Notes under the pieces: generated by a model
Told to the model about the DNA's origin: nothing
The model's input: only the letters and a program-made list of their open reading frames with translations
Database searches by the model: none
Part shown: positions 24,115-32,290 of the stretch, in pieces
How the letters are laid out: every line of letters begins with the position of its first letter
Position numbering within the stretch: the first letter of the stretch is position 1
Assembly: GCF_900092135.1 (NCBI RefSeq)
Contig: NZ_FMYF01000003.1
Coordinates: 310,001 to 374,000 of the forward strand
Source: Raineyella antarctica
Lineage (GTDB): Bacteria; Actinomycetota; Actinomycetes; Propionibacteriales; Propionibacteriaceae
Direction of reading: 5' to 3'
DNA: 64,000 bases
Translations under genes and position numbers: made by a program

Positions 24115-24165
24115 TTGACATTGAACCGGTTCAGGAGCATTCTTCTCTTAGTTGAATCGATTCAA
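24115..24165 (+). promoter_or_regulatory. Rhamnose promoter with two LacI-type operators
   Basis: TTGACA (24115-24120) is a consensus -35. A 17-nt spacer leads to a weak CATTCT -10 (24138-24143). TTGAACCGGTTCAG (24121-24134) is a palindrome between the -35 and -10. TTGAATCGATTCAA (24152-24165) is a perfect palindrome just downstream. The centres are 31 bp apart, three helical turns, so both could be bound on the same face. Binding by the LacI regulator at 29841 is inferred. Confidence 0.75.
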
Positions 24166-24187
24166 GGGCACAGGACAAGGAAGTCAG

Positions 24188-24556
24188 ATGACCCCTCCCA
24201 CACTTGAGCTCGAGCAGATGCTCAGCTCCACCCCCGCCGGCTCCCGGTACCGCGACTGCTTCCTGCTCCGCGTGCGCCCCGAACGCCTGGCCGAGTACGT
24301 CGACGTTCACCAGGCCGTCTGGCCGGAGATGCTCGCAGCACTCTCCGCAGCCGGCTGGCGCAACTACTCGCTGTTCCTGCAGCCCGGCACCGGCATGGTG
24401 GTCGGCTACTTCGAGTCCGATGACGTCGAAGCAGCGCGCAGAGTGATGGCAGACACCGAGGTCAACACCCGCTGGCAGGCCGAGATGGCCCCGTACTTCC
24501 AGCTTCCCGACGGAGGCACCGACGAGCGCCTGCGCCAGTACTTCTACCTGCAGTGA
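24188..24556 (+). CDS. rhaM: L-rhamnose mutarotase
   Basis: This 122-aa dimeric alpha/beta barrel (RhaM/RhaU family) interconverts alpha- and beta-L-rhamnose. It has the typical RPERLAEYVDVHQAVWPEML, WRNYSLFLQPG and NTRWQAEMAPYF segments. ATG 24188 follows AAGGAAG. A short extra N-terminus (about 18 residues) precedes the conserved core. It is the first gene of the operon, with the LacI-type operators just upstream. Confidence 0.92.
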   Translation: MTPPTLELEQMLSSTPAGSRYRDCFLLRVRPERLAEYVDVHQAVWPEMLAALSAAGWRNYSLFLQPGTGMVVGYFESDDVEAARRVMADTEVNTRWQAEMAPYFQLPDGGTDERLRQYFYLQ

Positions 24557-24589
24557 ACCGGCAATCCCTTTCTCAAAGGTGAGGAAACC

Positions 24590-25906
24590 ATGAAGATCCC
24601 CGCGAAGCACATTACCGGCTGGAAGGCGACGATCGCCGTCTCCATGTCCAACTACATCGAGGCCGGCTCGATCATCGCGATCGCCACGTCCATGGGCTTC
24701 TGGCAGAAGTCCTTCATGCTGTCCAACGGCCAGGTGGGCATGCTCGCAGCCTTCAGCGCGAACGCCTTCGGTGCCGCGATCGGCGCCATCATCGGCGGCC
24801 CGCTGTGTGACAAGTACGGCCGCAAGTTCATCTACACCTACGACCTGATCATCTACATGATCGGTGCGCTGCTGGCGACGTTCTCGCTCAACTTCCCGAT
24901 GCTGATGACAGCCTTCCTGCTGACCGGTCTCGCGGTCGGTGCGGGCGTCCCTGCCGGATGGACGTACATCGCCGAACAGGCACCTGCCGGCGAGCGCGCC
25001 AAGCATGTAGGGACTGCCCAGCTCGCCTGGTCGATCGGCCCGCTGATCGGCTTCGCCCTGGCGGCGGCGCTCGTGCCGCTCGGCCTGATCGGCAGCCGGC
25101 TGATCTTCGCGCACCTGTTCGTCATCGCCTTCGTCACGTGGTGGATCCGCCAGGGCCTGGATGAGTCGGCCATCTGGAAGGAATCCAAGGAGGCCCCGCA
25201 GAAGATCTCGACGCTACGCAGCATGCGGACCCTCTTCACCCGCAAGGCCAACCTCACCGCCCTGCTCTTCCTCTTCCTCGTCTACGGCCTCTGGAACCTG
25301 GTCGCCGGCCAGGCCGGGATCTTCATGCCGCGGATCTACGCCAGTGCCGGCATCTCGTCCGTGGTCCAGCAGGACCTCCTGCAGATCCTGGTCTGGGGCG
25401 TCACGGTGGCGGTCACTTACTTCGGCTTCATGAAGTACGCCGACCGCTTGCCACGGCGCTGGCTCTACATCGGCGGCGCCGCCCTCGGCATCATCGCCTG
25501 GCTGATCCTCGTGTTCGCCCACGGCACCCTACCCATGCTGATCGCCTTCGCGATCCTGTGGGGCGCATCCTCCGGCTTGGGGGCCCAGGCTTTCTACGCG
25601 GTGTGGACTTCCGAGCTCTTCGCCACCCAGTACCGCGCCGGCGCGCAGGGCGTCCTGTTCTTCGCCGTCCGATTCATCACCGGCCTGCTGAGCTACGCGT
25701 TCCCGACCATCCTGGCCACCCGCGGGGTCCCCTTCGTCGGCAAGTTGCTCATCGTCTTCCTCAGCGCTGCCCTGCTGATCGGTGGGATCTGGGCGCCGCG
25801 GACCCAGGGCAAGACCCTCAGCGAGATCGAGCTCGACCGCTACGGCATCGACCTGGACGGCGAGGGACCCGACGCCCCGAGCCTTGCCCCCTCCACCACC
25901 TACTGA
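24590..25906 (+). CDS. MFS sugar transporter, probably L-rhamnose permease
   Basis: This 438-aa, 12-segment major facilitator has the loop motif GGPLCDKYGRKFIYTYDL and a second-half motif RLPRRWLY. The sugar-porter-like middle (WIRQGLDESAIWKESKEAPQ) forms the cytoplasmic loop. It lies between the mutarotase and the isomerase, 33 bp after rhaM, so rhamnose uptake is likely; this is by context only. ATG 24590 has GGTGAGG upstream. Confidence 0.85.
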   Translation: MKIPAKHITGWKATIAVSMSNYIEAGSIIAIATSMGFWQKSFMLSNGQVGMLAAFSANAFGAAIGAIIGGPLCDKYGRKFIYTYDLIIYMIGALLATFSLNFPMLMTAFLLTGLAVGAGVPAGWTYIAEQAPAGERAKHVGTAQLAWSIGPLIGFALAAALVPLGLIGSRLIFAHLFVIAFVTWWIRQGLDESAIWKESKEAPQKISTLRSMRTLFTRKANLTALLFLFLVYGLWNLVAGQAGIFMPRIYASAGISSVVQQDLLQILVWGVTVAVTYFGFMKYADRLPRRWLYIGGAALGIIAWLILVFAHGTLPMLIAFAILWGASSGLGAQAFYAVWTSELFATQYRAGAQGVLFFAVRFITGLLSYAFPTILATRGVPFVGKLLIVFLSAALLIGGIWAPRTQGKTLSEIELDRYGIDLDGEGPDAPSLAPSTTY

Positions 25907-25928
25907 GCCCCCAGCTCTCCCCCACACA

Positions 25929-25971
25929 CCGAGCACCTGCTCGACCCAGCCATACCGAGCATCTGCTCGAC
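25929..25971. repeat. Paired palindromic repeat between transporter and rhaI
   Basis: CCGAGCACCTGCTCGAC (25929-25945) recurs as CCGAGCATCTGCTCGAC (25955-25971). Each contains the self-complementary GAGCA-N2-TGCTC. The pair lies in the 84-bp gap and could form small tandem hairpins or processing sites. Confidence 0.55.
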
Positions 25972-25990
25972 ACCCGAAAGGTCTCATCCG

Positions 25991-27175
25991 ATGTCCACCC
26001 CCACCCTCTCCTCCCTCACCCATGAGGCCCGCCGCCTCCTCGAGCACCAGAACATCGAGCTCCCCTCCTGGGCGTTCGGCAACTCCGGCACCCGCTTCAA
26101 GGTCTTCACCACCCCCGGCACCCCCCGCAACGCGTACGAGAAGCTGGAGGACGCCGCCCAGGTCCACAAGTTCACCGGCGCCGCCGGCAAGGTCTCCCTG
26201 CACATCCCCTGGGACGAGGTCGAGGACTACTCCGACCTCCGCCGCCACGCTGAGAACCTCGGCATCGAGATCGGCGCGATCAACTCCAACGTCTTCCAGG
26301 ACGACGACTACAAGTTCGGCTCGCTCTGCAACCCCGACCCGAAGATCCGGACCAAGGCCGTCGACACGCACAAGCGCTGCATCGACGTGATGTCCGCGAC
26401 CGGGTCGACCGACCTGAAGATCTGGCTCGCCGACGGCACGAACTACCCCGGCCAGGACTCCATCCGCGAGCGCCAGGACCGCCTCGCCGAGTCGCTGCGA
26501 AGGATCTACGACGCGCTCGGCCCCGACCAGCGGCTGATTCTGGAGTACAAGTTCTTCGAGCCGGCGACGTACCACACCGACGTCCCGGACTGGGGCACCA
26601 GCCTGCTGCACTGCCTCGACCTCGGCGAGAAGGCCTCCGTCGTCCTCGACACCGGCCACCACGCGCCCGGCACCAACATCGAGTTCATCGTCGCCCAGTT
26701 GCTGCGCGTCGGCCGGCTCGGCGCCTTCGACTTCAACTCCCGCTTCTACGCCGACGACGACCTGATCGTGGGAGCGGCCGATCCGTTCCAGCTCTTCCGG
26801 ATCATGAACGAGATCGTCGCCGGCGGTGCCCTCGACCCGGAGTCCGGGGTGGCCTTCGTCCTCGACCAGTGCCACAACCTCGAGGCCAAGATCCCCGGCG
26901 AGATCCGCTCGATCACCAACGTCCAGGAGGCCACCGCCAAGGCCCTGCTGATCGACCGCCTGGCGCTCGCCGAGGCCCAGCGCAGCTGCGACGTGCTGTC
27001 TGCCAACGCGATCCTGATGGACGCCTACAACACCGACGTACGCCCCCTGCTCGCCGAACTGCGCGAGAGCAAGGGCTTGGCGGCCGACCCGATGGCCGCC
27101 TTCCTGGCCTCCGGCCACCTCGAGCAGATCGTCGCCGAGCGGGTCGGCGGCCAGCAGGCCAGCTGGGCCGCCTGA
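25991..27175 (+). CDS. rhaI: L-rhamnose isomerase (RhaI, xylose-isomerase-like fold)
   Basis: This 394-aa TIM-barrel sugar isomerase converts L-rhamnose to L-rhamnulose. It shows SLHIPWDEVEDY, KIWLADGTNYPGQDSIRERQ, LILEYKFFEPATYHTDV (metal Glu) and LDTGHHAPGTNIEFIVAQLL (metal ligand region). It is of the Pseudomonas stutzeri/Bacillus type, not the E. coli RhaA type. It has a good ATG after a 15-bp palindromic spacer and lies upstream of rhaB. Confidence 0.93.
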   Translation: MSTPTLSSLTHEARRLLEHQNIELPSWAFGNSGTRFKVFTTPGTPRNAYEKLEDAAQVHKFTGAAGKVSLHIPWDEVEDYSDLRRHAENLGIEIGAINSNVFQDDDYKFGSLCNPDPKIRTKAVDTHKRCIDVMSATGSTDLKIWLADGTNYPGQDSIRERQDRLAESLRRIYDALGPDQRLILEYKFFEPATYHTDVPDWGTSLLHCLDLGEKASVVLDTGHHAPGTNIEFIVAQLLRVGRLGAFDFNSRFYADDDLIVGAADPFQLFRIMNEIVAGGALDPESGVAFVLDQCHNLEAKIPGEIRSITNVQEATAKALLIDRLALAEAQRSCDVLSANAILMDAYNTDVRPLLAELRESKGLAADPMAAFLASGHLEQIVAERVGGQQASWAA

Positions 27176-27235
27176 CCATCCACGACCAGGGTGCGGGGTC
27201 TGCGCCATCGGACCGGGCCCCGCATCCCTACCCAC

Positions 27236-27265
27236 CGCACGAACATCCCCCGCACGAACATCCCC
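27236..27265. repeat. 15-bp tandem repeat in the rhaI-rhaB spacer
   Basis: CGCACGAACATCCCC occurs twice in direct tandem, and a third partial unit (AGCACGAAGGAG) runs into the rhaB ribosome-binding site. The AAGGAG there fixes the rhaB start at ATG 27284. Confidence 0.6.
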
Positions 27266-27283
27266 AGCACGAAGGAGTGTGAG

Positions 27284-28789
27284 ATGACCACCGTCGCCGC
27301 CGTCGACCTGGGCGCCACCAGCGGGCGCGTCCTCGCCGGGACCCTGGCGAACGACACCCTGCACGTCGAAGAGGTCAACCGGTTCCCCAACGGGGCCATC
27401 AGCACCCGCAACCGCCGCGGAGCTGACCTGCAGTGGGACGTGCTGGCCCTGTGGCAGCACGTCCAGGACGGACTGCGGGCCGCCGGACGAAGCGGCCCGG
27501 TCGAGGCCGTCGGCATCGACACCTGGGGTGTCGACTACGGACTGCTCGACCCGGAGGGTCGGTTGCTCGCCAACCCGGCCAGCTACCGCTCGGAACGTAC
27601 GAACGGCCTCCCCGAACGCTTCTTCCGCCACCTCCCGGCCGCCGACCTGTACGCGATCAACGGCCTGCAGGTGCAGCAGTTCAACACGATCTTCCAGCTC
27701 CTCGCCGACCGCGACGCGTTCCTTCACCACCCGGCCGCCGCCTCGCTGGCCGACCGGCTGCTGCTGGTCCCCGACCTGCTCGGCTACTGGCTGACCGGCC
27801 GCGAGGTCGCCGAGATCACCAACGCCTCCACCACCGGGCTGCTGGACGTCGGGACGCGGCGCTGGTCCACGACCCTGCTGGACCTGGTCCGTGACCGTTG
27901 CGGGCTGGACCTGGCCGGGCTGCTGCCGGAACTGGTGGAGCCGGGCACCGTCCTGGGTACGATCGAGGTCCCCCAGCTGGAGCTGTGCACCTCCGCCGGC
28001 GCCCCGACCCCGCTGGTCAGCGTCGGAAGCCACGACACCGCCTCCGCGGTGCTGGCGACTCCGGCCGTCGACGAGCACTTCGCCTTCATCTCCTGCGGCA
28101 CCTGGTCCCTGGTCGGCGTCGAACTCGACGCCCCGGTCCGCACGCCCGAGAGCCTGGCCGCGAACTTCACCAACGAACTGGGGGTCGACGGGACCGTCCG
28201 CTACCTCAAGAACGTGATGGGGCTGTGGGTGATGACCGAGTGCCTCAACCACTGGCGGTACGAGGGCCTGCCCGACCTCGGCTGGGACCAGCTGCTGGCT
28301 GAGGCCGCCGCCGCACCGGCCCTGCGAAGTCTGGTCGACATGAACGATCCCCGGCTACTCGCCCCGGGCGACATGCCGCGCCGCCTCGCTCACCTGTGCC
28401 GGGAGGCCGGCGAACCGGAGCCCCGTACGCGGGGTGAGTTCCTGCGCTGCATCATCGACTCCCTGGCGCTCGCCTACCGGCGCGCCGTGGAGGATGCGTG
28501 CCGGCTCTCAGGGCACGAGGTCCGGACCGTACACATGGTCGGCGGCGGCAGCCAGAACGCGCTGCTCTGCCAGCTCACCGCCGACGCGACCGGGCTGCCG
28601 GTCGACGCGGGCCCCGTGGAGGGCACCGGGATCGGCAACCTGATGGTCCAGCTCCGCGCCATCGGCGCCGCCCCCCAGGACCTCCCCGGACTGCGCCGGA
28701 TCATCCGCGCCTCCTTCCCGACCACTCGCTACCTGCCCTGCAGCGGCCCGTCCTGGGACGCCGCCGAGGCACGGGTGCCCCGCCCATGA
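27284..28789 (+). CDS. rhaB: Rhamnulokinase
   Basis: This 501-aa FGGY-family sugar kinase phosphorylates L-rhamnulose at C1. The N-terminal phosphate motif is AVDLGATSGRVLAG; other marks are GIDTWGVDYGLLD (substrate Asp), NASTTGLLDVGT, VGSHDTASAVLATP and the adenosine motif MVGGGSQNALLCQLTAD. Its length matches the family. The stop overlaps the rhaD start (ATGA), so the two are translationally coupled. Confidence 0.94.
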   Translation: MTTVAAVDLGATSGRVLAGTLANDTLHVEEVNRFPNGAISTRNRRGADLQWDVLALWQHVQDGLRAAGRSGPVEAVGIDTWGVDYGLLDPEGRLLANPASYRSERTNGLPERFFRHLPAADLYAINGLQVQQFNTIFQLLADRDAFLHHPAAASLADRLLLVPDLLGYWLTGREVAEITNASTTGLLDVGTRRWSTTLLDLVRDRCGLDLAGLLPELVEPGTVLGTIEVPQLELCTSAGAPTPLVSVGSHDTASAVLATPAVDEHFAFISCGTWSLVGVELDAPVRTPESLAANFTNELGVDGTVRYLKNVMGLWVMTECLNHWRYEGLPDLGWDQLLAEAAAAPALRSLVDMNDPRLLAPGDMPRRLAHLCREAGEPEPRTRGEFLRCIIDSLALAYRRAVEDACRLSGHEVRTVHMVGGGSQNALLCQLTADATGLPVDAGPVEGTGIGNLMVQLRAIGAAPQDLPGLRRIIRASFPTTRYLPCSGPSWDAAEARVPRP

Positions 28790-29679
28790 CCACAGCCGAA
28801 TCCCCCAAGACCGACCTCACCACCACCCCACACGAACAGGACCCCGACATGACCACCATCACCCTGACCAAGCCCGCCACCGTGGAGGAGATCCTCACCA
28901 GCATGGGAGCGGCCGGGCTGCGGATCGACCACCTGGGCGCCTGCGAGGCCGGCGCCGGCAACATCTCGGTCTGCACCGACGCCACCCTCGACCTCACCGC
29001 CCACTTCCCGCACACCGAGGAGATCGACCTCCCGTGGGTGGTGCCGAGCCTGGGCGGACGTACGGTCTTCGTCACCGGCTCCGGCTGCCGGCTACGTGAC
29101 GTCGCGGCCGCGCCCACCGCGAACGTCGCCGCCGTCAGCATCCACGAGGGCGGCCGCACCGGCACCCTGCACTTCGCCGACGACCGCGCGTACGCCCGGC
29201 CCACCTCGGAGTTCAACAGCCACCTCGCCGTCCACGAGGACCAGGTCGTCCGGCGCGGTGTCACCTACCAGGCAGTGGTCCACGCCCAGCCGCCGTACCT
29301 GGTCAGCCTGTCCCACGTACGCGACATCCGGACCACCCGCGACTTCAACCGCGCCATCCTGCGCTGGGAGCCCGAGACCATCGTGCAGCTGCCCGACGGC
29401 ATCGGCGTCCTGGACTTCATGGTCCCCGGCAGCCAGGAGCTGATGGAGAACAACGTCGCCGGACTGCGCGAGCACCAGATCGTGCTCTGGTCCAAGCACG
29501 GCATCATGGTCCGCTCCGACGACTCGCCGCTCGCCGCGATCGACAAGGTCGAGTACGCCGAGGCCGGTGCGATGTACGAGTACCGCAACCTCGCTGCCGG
29601 CGGGGTCGGCGAGGGCCTCAGCGACGAGGAACTGCACCGCGTCGTGGTCGCCTTCGAGGTCCCCACCACGCTGTTCTGA
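28786..29679 (+). CDS. rhaD: L-rhamnulose-1-phosphate aldolase (class II)
   Basis: This class II aldolase (297 aa from ATG 28786, or 276 aa from ATG 28849) yields dihydroxyacetone phosphate and L-lactaldehyde. It has ACEAGAGNISVCTD, VTGSGCRLRDVA, the zinc-ligand-type VVHAQPPYLVSLSH, and SKHGIMVRSDDS. The first ATG overlaps the rhaB stop (ATGA); the second has AGGA upstream and gives the classical length, so the extra 21 residues may be dispensable. No lactaldehyde oxidoreductase is in the window. Confidence 0.9.
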   Translation: MTTAESPKTDLTTTPHEQDPDMTTITLTKPATVEEILTSMGAAGLRIDHLGACEAGAGNISVCTDATLDLTAHFPHTEEIDLPWVVPSLGGRTVFVTGSGCRLRDVAAAPTANVAAVSIHEGGRTGTLHFADDRAYARPTSEFNSHLAVHEDQVVRRGVTYQAVVHAQPPYLVSLSHVRDIRTTRDFNRAILRWEPETIVQLPDGIGVLDFMVPGSQELMENNVAGLREHQIVLWSKHGIMVRSDDSPLAAIDKVEYAEAGAMYEYRNLAAGGVGEGLSDEELHRVVVAFEVPTTLF

Positions 29680-29840
29680 AAACCGCTGCCCTGGGCTGCC
29701 TGCTCCGAACCACGCTGCCCTGGCGAACCAGCAGCGGCGGCGGGTCCCCTGACGTCGTACGGGCTAAGCTCGAACAAGCCCGATACGTGCGTCCGGGGGC
29801 CCGCGACGCCTGTCCAGAGAGTCCAGAGCGGAGGTCACGC

Positions 29841-30875
29841 GTGAGCGCTCGCCCCACCATCCGGGACGTCGCCCGTGCCGCCGGCGTCTCCGTGGGCACC
29901 GTGTCGAACGCCCTCAACCGCCCGGACGTCGTCTCCGCCGACACGCTCGGCCGGATCGAGCAGGCCATCGAGGACCTGGGCTTCGTCCGCAATGCCAGTG
30001 CGAGCCAGTTGCGAACCGGATCCTCCCCCACCGTCGGCGTGGTCGTCACCGAGATCTCGAACCCCTTCTTCGTCGAGGCCTCCACCGCCATGGAGCGGCG
30101 CATCCGCGACGAGAAGTGCCTGATGATGCTCGCCAGCAGCCACGGCAACGCGGCCACCGAGGCCCGGCTGCTGCGGCACTTCCAGGAGCAGAACGTCCGA
30201 GGGGTGCTCCTCACCCCCTCCGACGACGACCTGTCGGCGGCCGAGACGCTGGTCGCCGCCGGGATCCCGGTGGTGCTGTTCGACGTCCACGGCACCTCGG
30301 AGAAGGTGTCCTCGGTCGCCGCCGATGACGTCAGTGGCGCGGATGCGGCCGTGGGCCATCTCCTCGACCTCGGCCACCGGCGGATCGCCTTCCTCGACGG
30401 CCCGATCGAGGTCCACCAGGCGCGCGACCGCCTGGCCGGGGCACGACTGGCGTACGAACGACGTGGCCTGTCGCCTGAGGAAGCGGGCCTGCGGGTGGTG
30501 CACCTCCCACAGTTCGACGCCGAGGCGGGTGCCGCCGGTACGGCGCGCCTGCTGCGCTCCGAGGACGAGCCCTGCACGGCGATCTTCTGCGCCAACGACC
30601 TGATGGCCCTCGGCGTCTACCGGGTGCTGCGCCAGCACGACATCAGCGTGCCCGAGCAGATGTCGGTCGTCGGCTACGACGACATCACCCTCGCCGCCCA
30701 GTTGAGCGTGCCGCTGACCACCGTGCGCCAGCCGATGGTGCGGATCGGCTTCACCGCGGCCGACCTGCTGTTCCGCCACGAGGAGCGCGCCGCGCACCTG
30801 CTGTTCAAGCCGGAGTTGATCATCCGGGACAGCACCGCGGCCCCGGTCGCCGGGCGCACCCCGAAGGACCGCTGA
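29841..30875 (+). CDS. LacI-family regulator of rhamnose catabolism
   Basis: This 344-aa LacI/GalR repressor has the N-terminal helix-turn-helix TIRDVARAAGVSVGTVSNAL with hinge helix ASASQLRTG, and a periplasmic-binding-like effector domain (VVVTEISNPFFVEAS, FCANDLMALGVYRVL, VVGYDDITLAAQ). GTG 29841 has CGGAGG at 7 nt. It is separated by 161 bp from rhaD and is likely expressed from its own promoter. It is the natural candidate to bind the palindromes upstream of rhaM. Confidence 0.9.
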   Translation: MSARPTIRDVARAAGVSVGTVSNALNRPDVVSADTLGRIEQAIEDLGFVRNASASQLRTGSSPTVGVVVTEISNPFFVEASTAMERRIRDEKCLMMLASSHGNAATEARLLRHFQEQNVRGVLLTPSDDDLSAAETLVAAGIPVVLFDVHGTSEKVSSVAADDVSGADAAVGHLLDLGHRRIAFLDGPIEVHQARDRLAGARLAYERRGLSPEEAGLRVVHLPQFDAEAGAAGTARLLRSEDEPCTAIFCANDLMALGVYRVLRQHDISVPEQMSVVGYDDITLAAQLSVPLTTVRQPMVRIGFTAADLLFRHEERAAHLLFKPELIIRDSTAAPVAGRTPKDR

Positions 30876-30946
30876 ACGTCGGTCGTACGCGCTGGAGCGG
30901 GATCGCCCTCCTCCCAAACGTCAGGACCCCGGGCTAGGCTCGGCCC

Positions 30947-31981
30947 ATGAGTCACGGCGCGCTTGTCCTTGTCACCAATCCCGGTGAGTCAGCTATCGCC
31001 ACCTACGGTCTCGAGGGCGCGACCCTGGAGCCCCTCGCCGTCACCGGGGGGCTTCCCGGTACCGGCACGTTCGCCATCGACGAGCAGCGCGACCTCGTGT
31101 ATGCCGGGGTGAAGGGCGAGCCAGCAGGCATCCAGACGCTGGCGCTCGATCGGGCCTCCGGCGTGCTCACGCCGCTGAGCCGGCTCGACGTGGAGTCGTC
31201 CATGACCTACCTCGCCCTGGCGGCGCGCGGACGCCTGCTGCTGGGTGCCTCGTACGGAGGCGGCTTCGGCGCGGTCTGGCCGGTCGACGAGACGGGGCGC
31301 CTCGGCGACCCGGTCGCGCGGATCGCGTTCCCCAACCTGCACTGCGTCGTGGCGACCGACCGGCACGCGTACTTCGTGTCCCTTGGCGCCGACCTGATCG
31401 CGCAGTACGCCCTGGCGGACGACGGCACGCTGACCCCGCTCGACCCACCGACCGTCGCCGCGCCGGCCGGCTCGGGGCCACGCCACCTCGTGCTCTCACC
31501 GGACGGCAGCAACGCCTACCTGCTCACCGAGTTCTCCGGCGAGGCGATCCACTTCACCCGCGATGTGGCATCGGGCGTCCTCACCCGTGCGGAGTCGGTC
31601 CCCGGCTACGACACCACCCGCGGACTCGGCCACAGCGTCTTCGGCGCCGATCCCCTCGAGCACCACTACATCTGGGGCGCCGACCTGCACCTCACGCCGG
31701 ACGGCCGTCGGCTGGTGTGCTCCGAGCGGACGGAATCAACCCTCACCACCCTCGACGTGGCCGGAGACGGCACACTCCTCGACCAACTGGCCGTCAACGA
31801 GACCGAGCGCCAGCCGCGGGGCTTCGCCCTCTCCGCCGATGGAGGGCTCGTCATCGCCGTAGGTGAGAGGTCCACCCGCATCGCCCTGTCGCGCCTCGAG
31901 GAGGACGGGTCGCTCACACCACTGACCTCGTCATCGACGGGCACAGGCGCGAACTGGGTGCGGGTGATCCCGCGGGATTGA
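30947..31981 (+). CDS. Lactonase-family beta-propeller protein
   Basis: This 344-aa protein belongs to the 6-phosphogluconolactonase-like (YbhE) seven-bladed propeller family. It shows repeated blade motifs of the kind FAIDEQRDLVYAG, HLVLSPDGSNAYLLTEFSG and WGADLHLTPDGRRLVCSERT. It may open a sugar lactone (pentose phosphate or rhamnono-lactone), inferred from position after the rhamnose genes. No signal peptide, so it is cytoplasmic. Confidence 0.85.
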   Translation: MSHGALVLVTNPGESAIATYGLEGATLEPLAVTGGLPGTGTFAIDEQRDLVYAGVKGEPAGIQTLALDRASGVLTPLSRLDVESSMTYLALAARGRLLLGASYGGGFGAVWPVDETGRLGDPVARIAFPNLHCVVATDRHAYFVSLGADLIAQYALADDGTLTPLDPPTVAAPAGSGPRHLVLSPDGSNAYLLTEFSGEAIHFTRDVASGVLTRAESVPGYDTTRGLGHSVFGADPLEHHYIWGADLHLTPDGRRLVCSERTESTLTTLDVAGDGTLLDQLAVNETERQPRGFALSADGGLVIAVGERSTRIALSRLEEDGSLTPLTSSSTGTGANWVRVIPRD

Positions 31982-32007
31982 TCCCCTGACGCGGGACCCC
32001 AGCCCGC

Positions 32008-32221
32008 GTCGAGGTGCACCACGACTACTTCCGGCCCGAGGTCCCGCCCGGCTCTCCCCGGAGTTCTCGTACGACACCAGCTGCCGCATGGGGCACGGCT
32101 GCCACACGGTGGACCAAGTGATCTCCTACTTCGGGAACGCCGATCGCATCCACTTCGCCGTACGGCAACTGCTGTGGACCTCAAGCACTTCTACCTTCCC
32201 GGGATCCTGCTCACCGCCTGA
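32008..32221 (+). pseudogene. Decayed Gfo/Idh/MocA-like oxidoreductase remnant
   Basis: Three consecutive pieces in three different frames read like one protein: VEVHHDYFRPEVPPGSP (frame of 32008), then EFSYDTSCRMGHGCHTVDQV and ISYFGNADRIHF (frame of 32061), then VDLKHFYLPGILLTA and a stop (frame of 32174). Two frameshifts and probable deletions separate them. The HTVDQVISYFGNADRIHF part resembles the C-terminal half of Gfo/Idh/MocA oxidoreductases. The 31982-32290 gap holds nothing else. Confidence 0.45.
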
Positions 32222-32290
32222 CGTGGCCTCGTCGTGCGCGTCACCGGCACCCGGCTGGCGCTGTCAGTCCCCCGACGTACAGTCGACACC

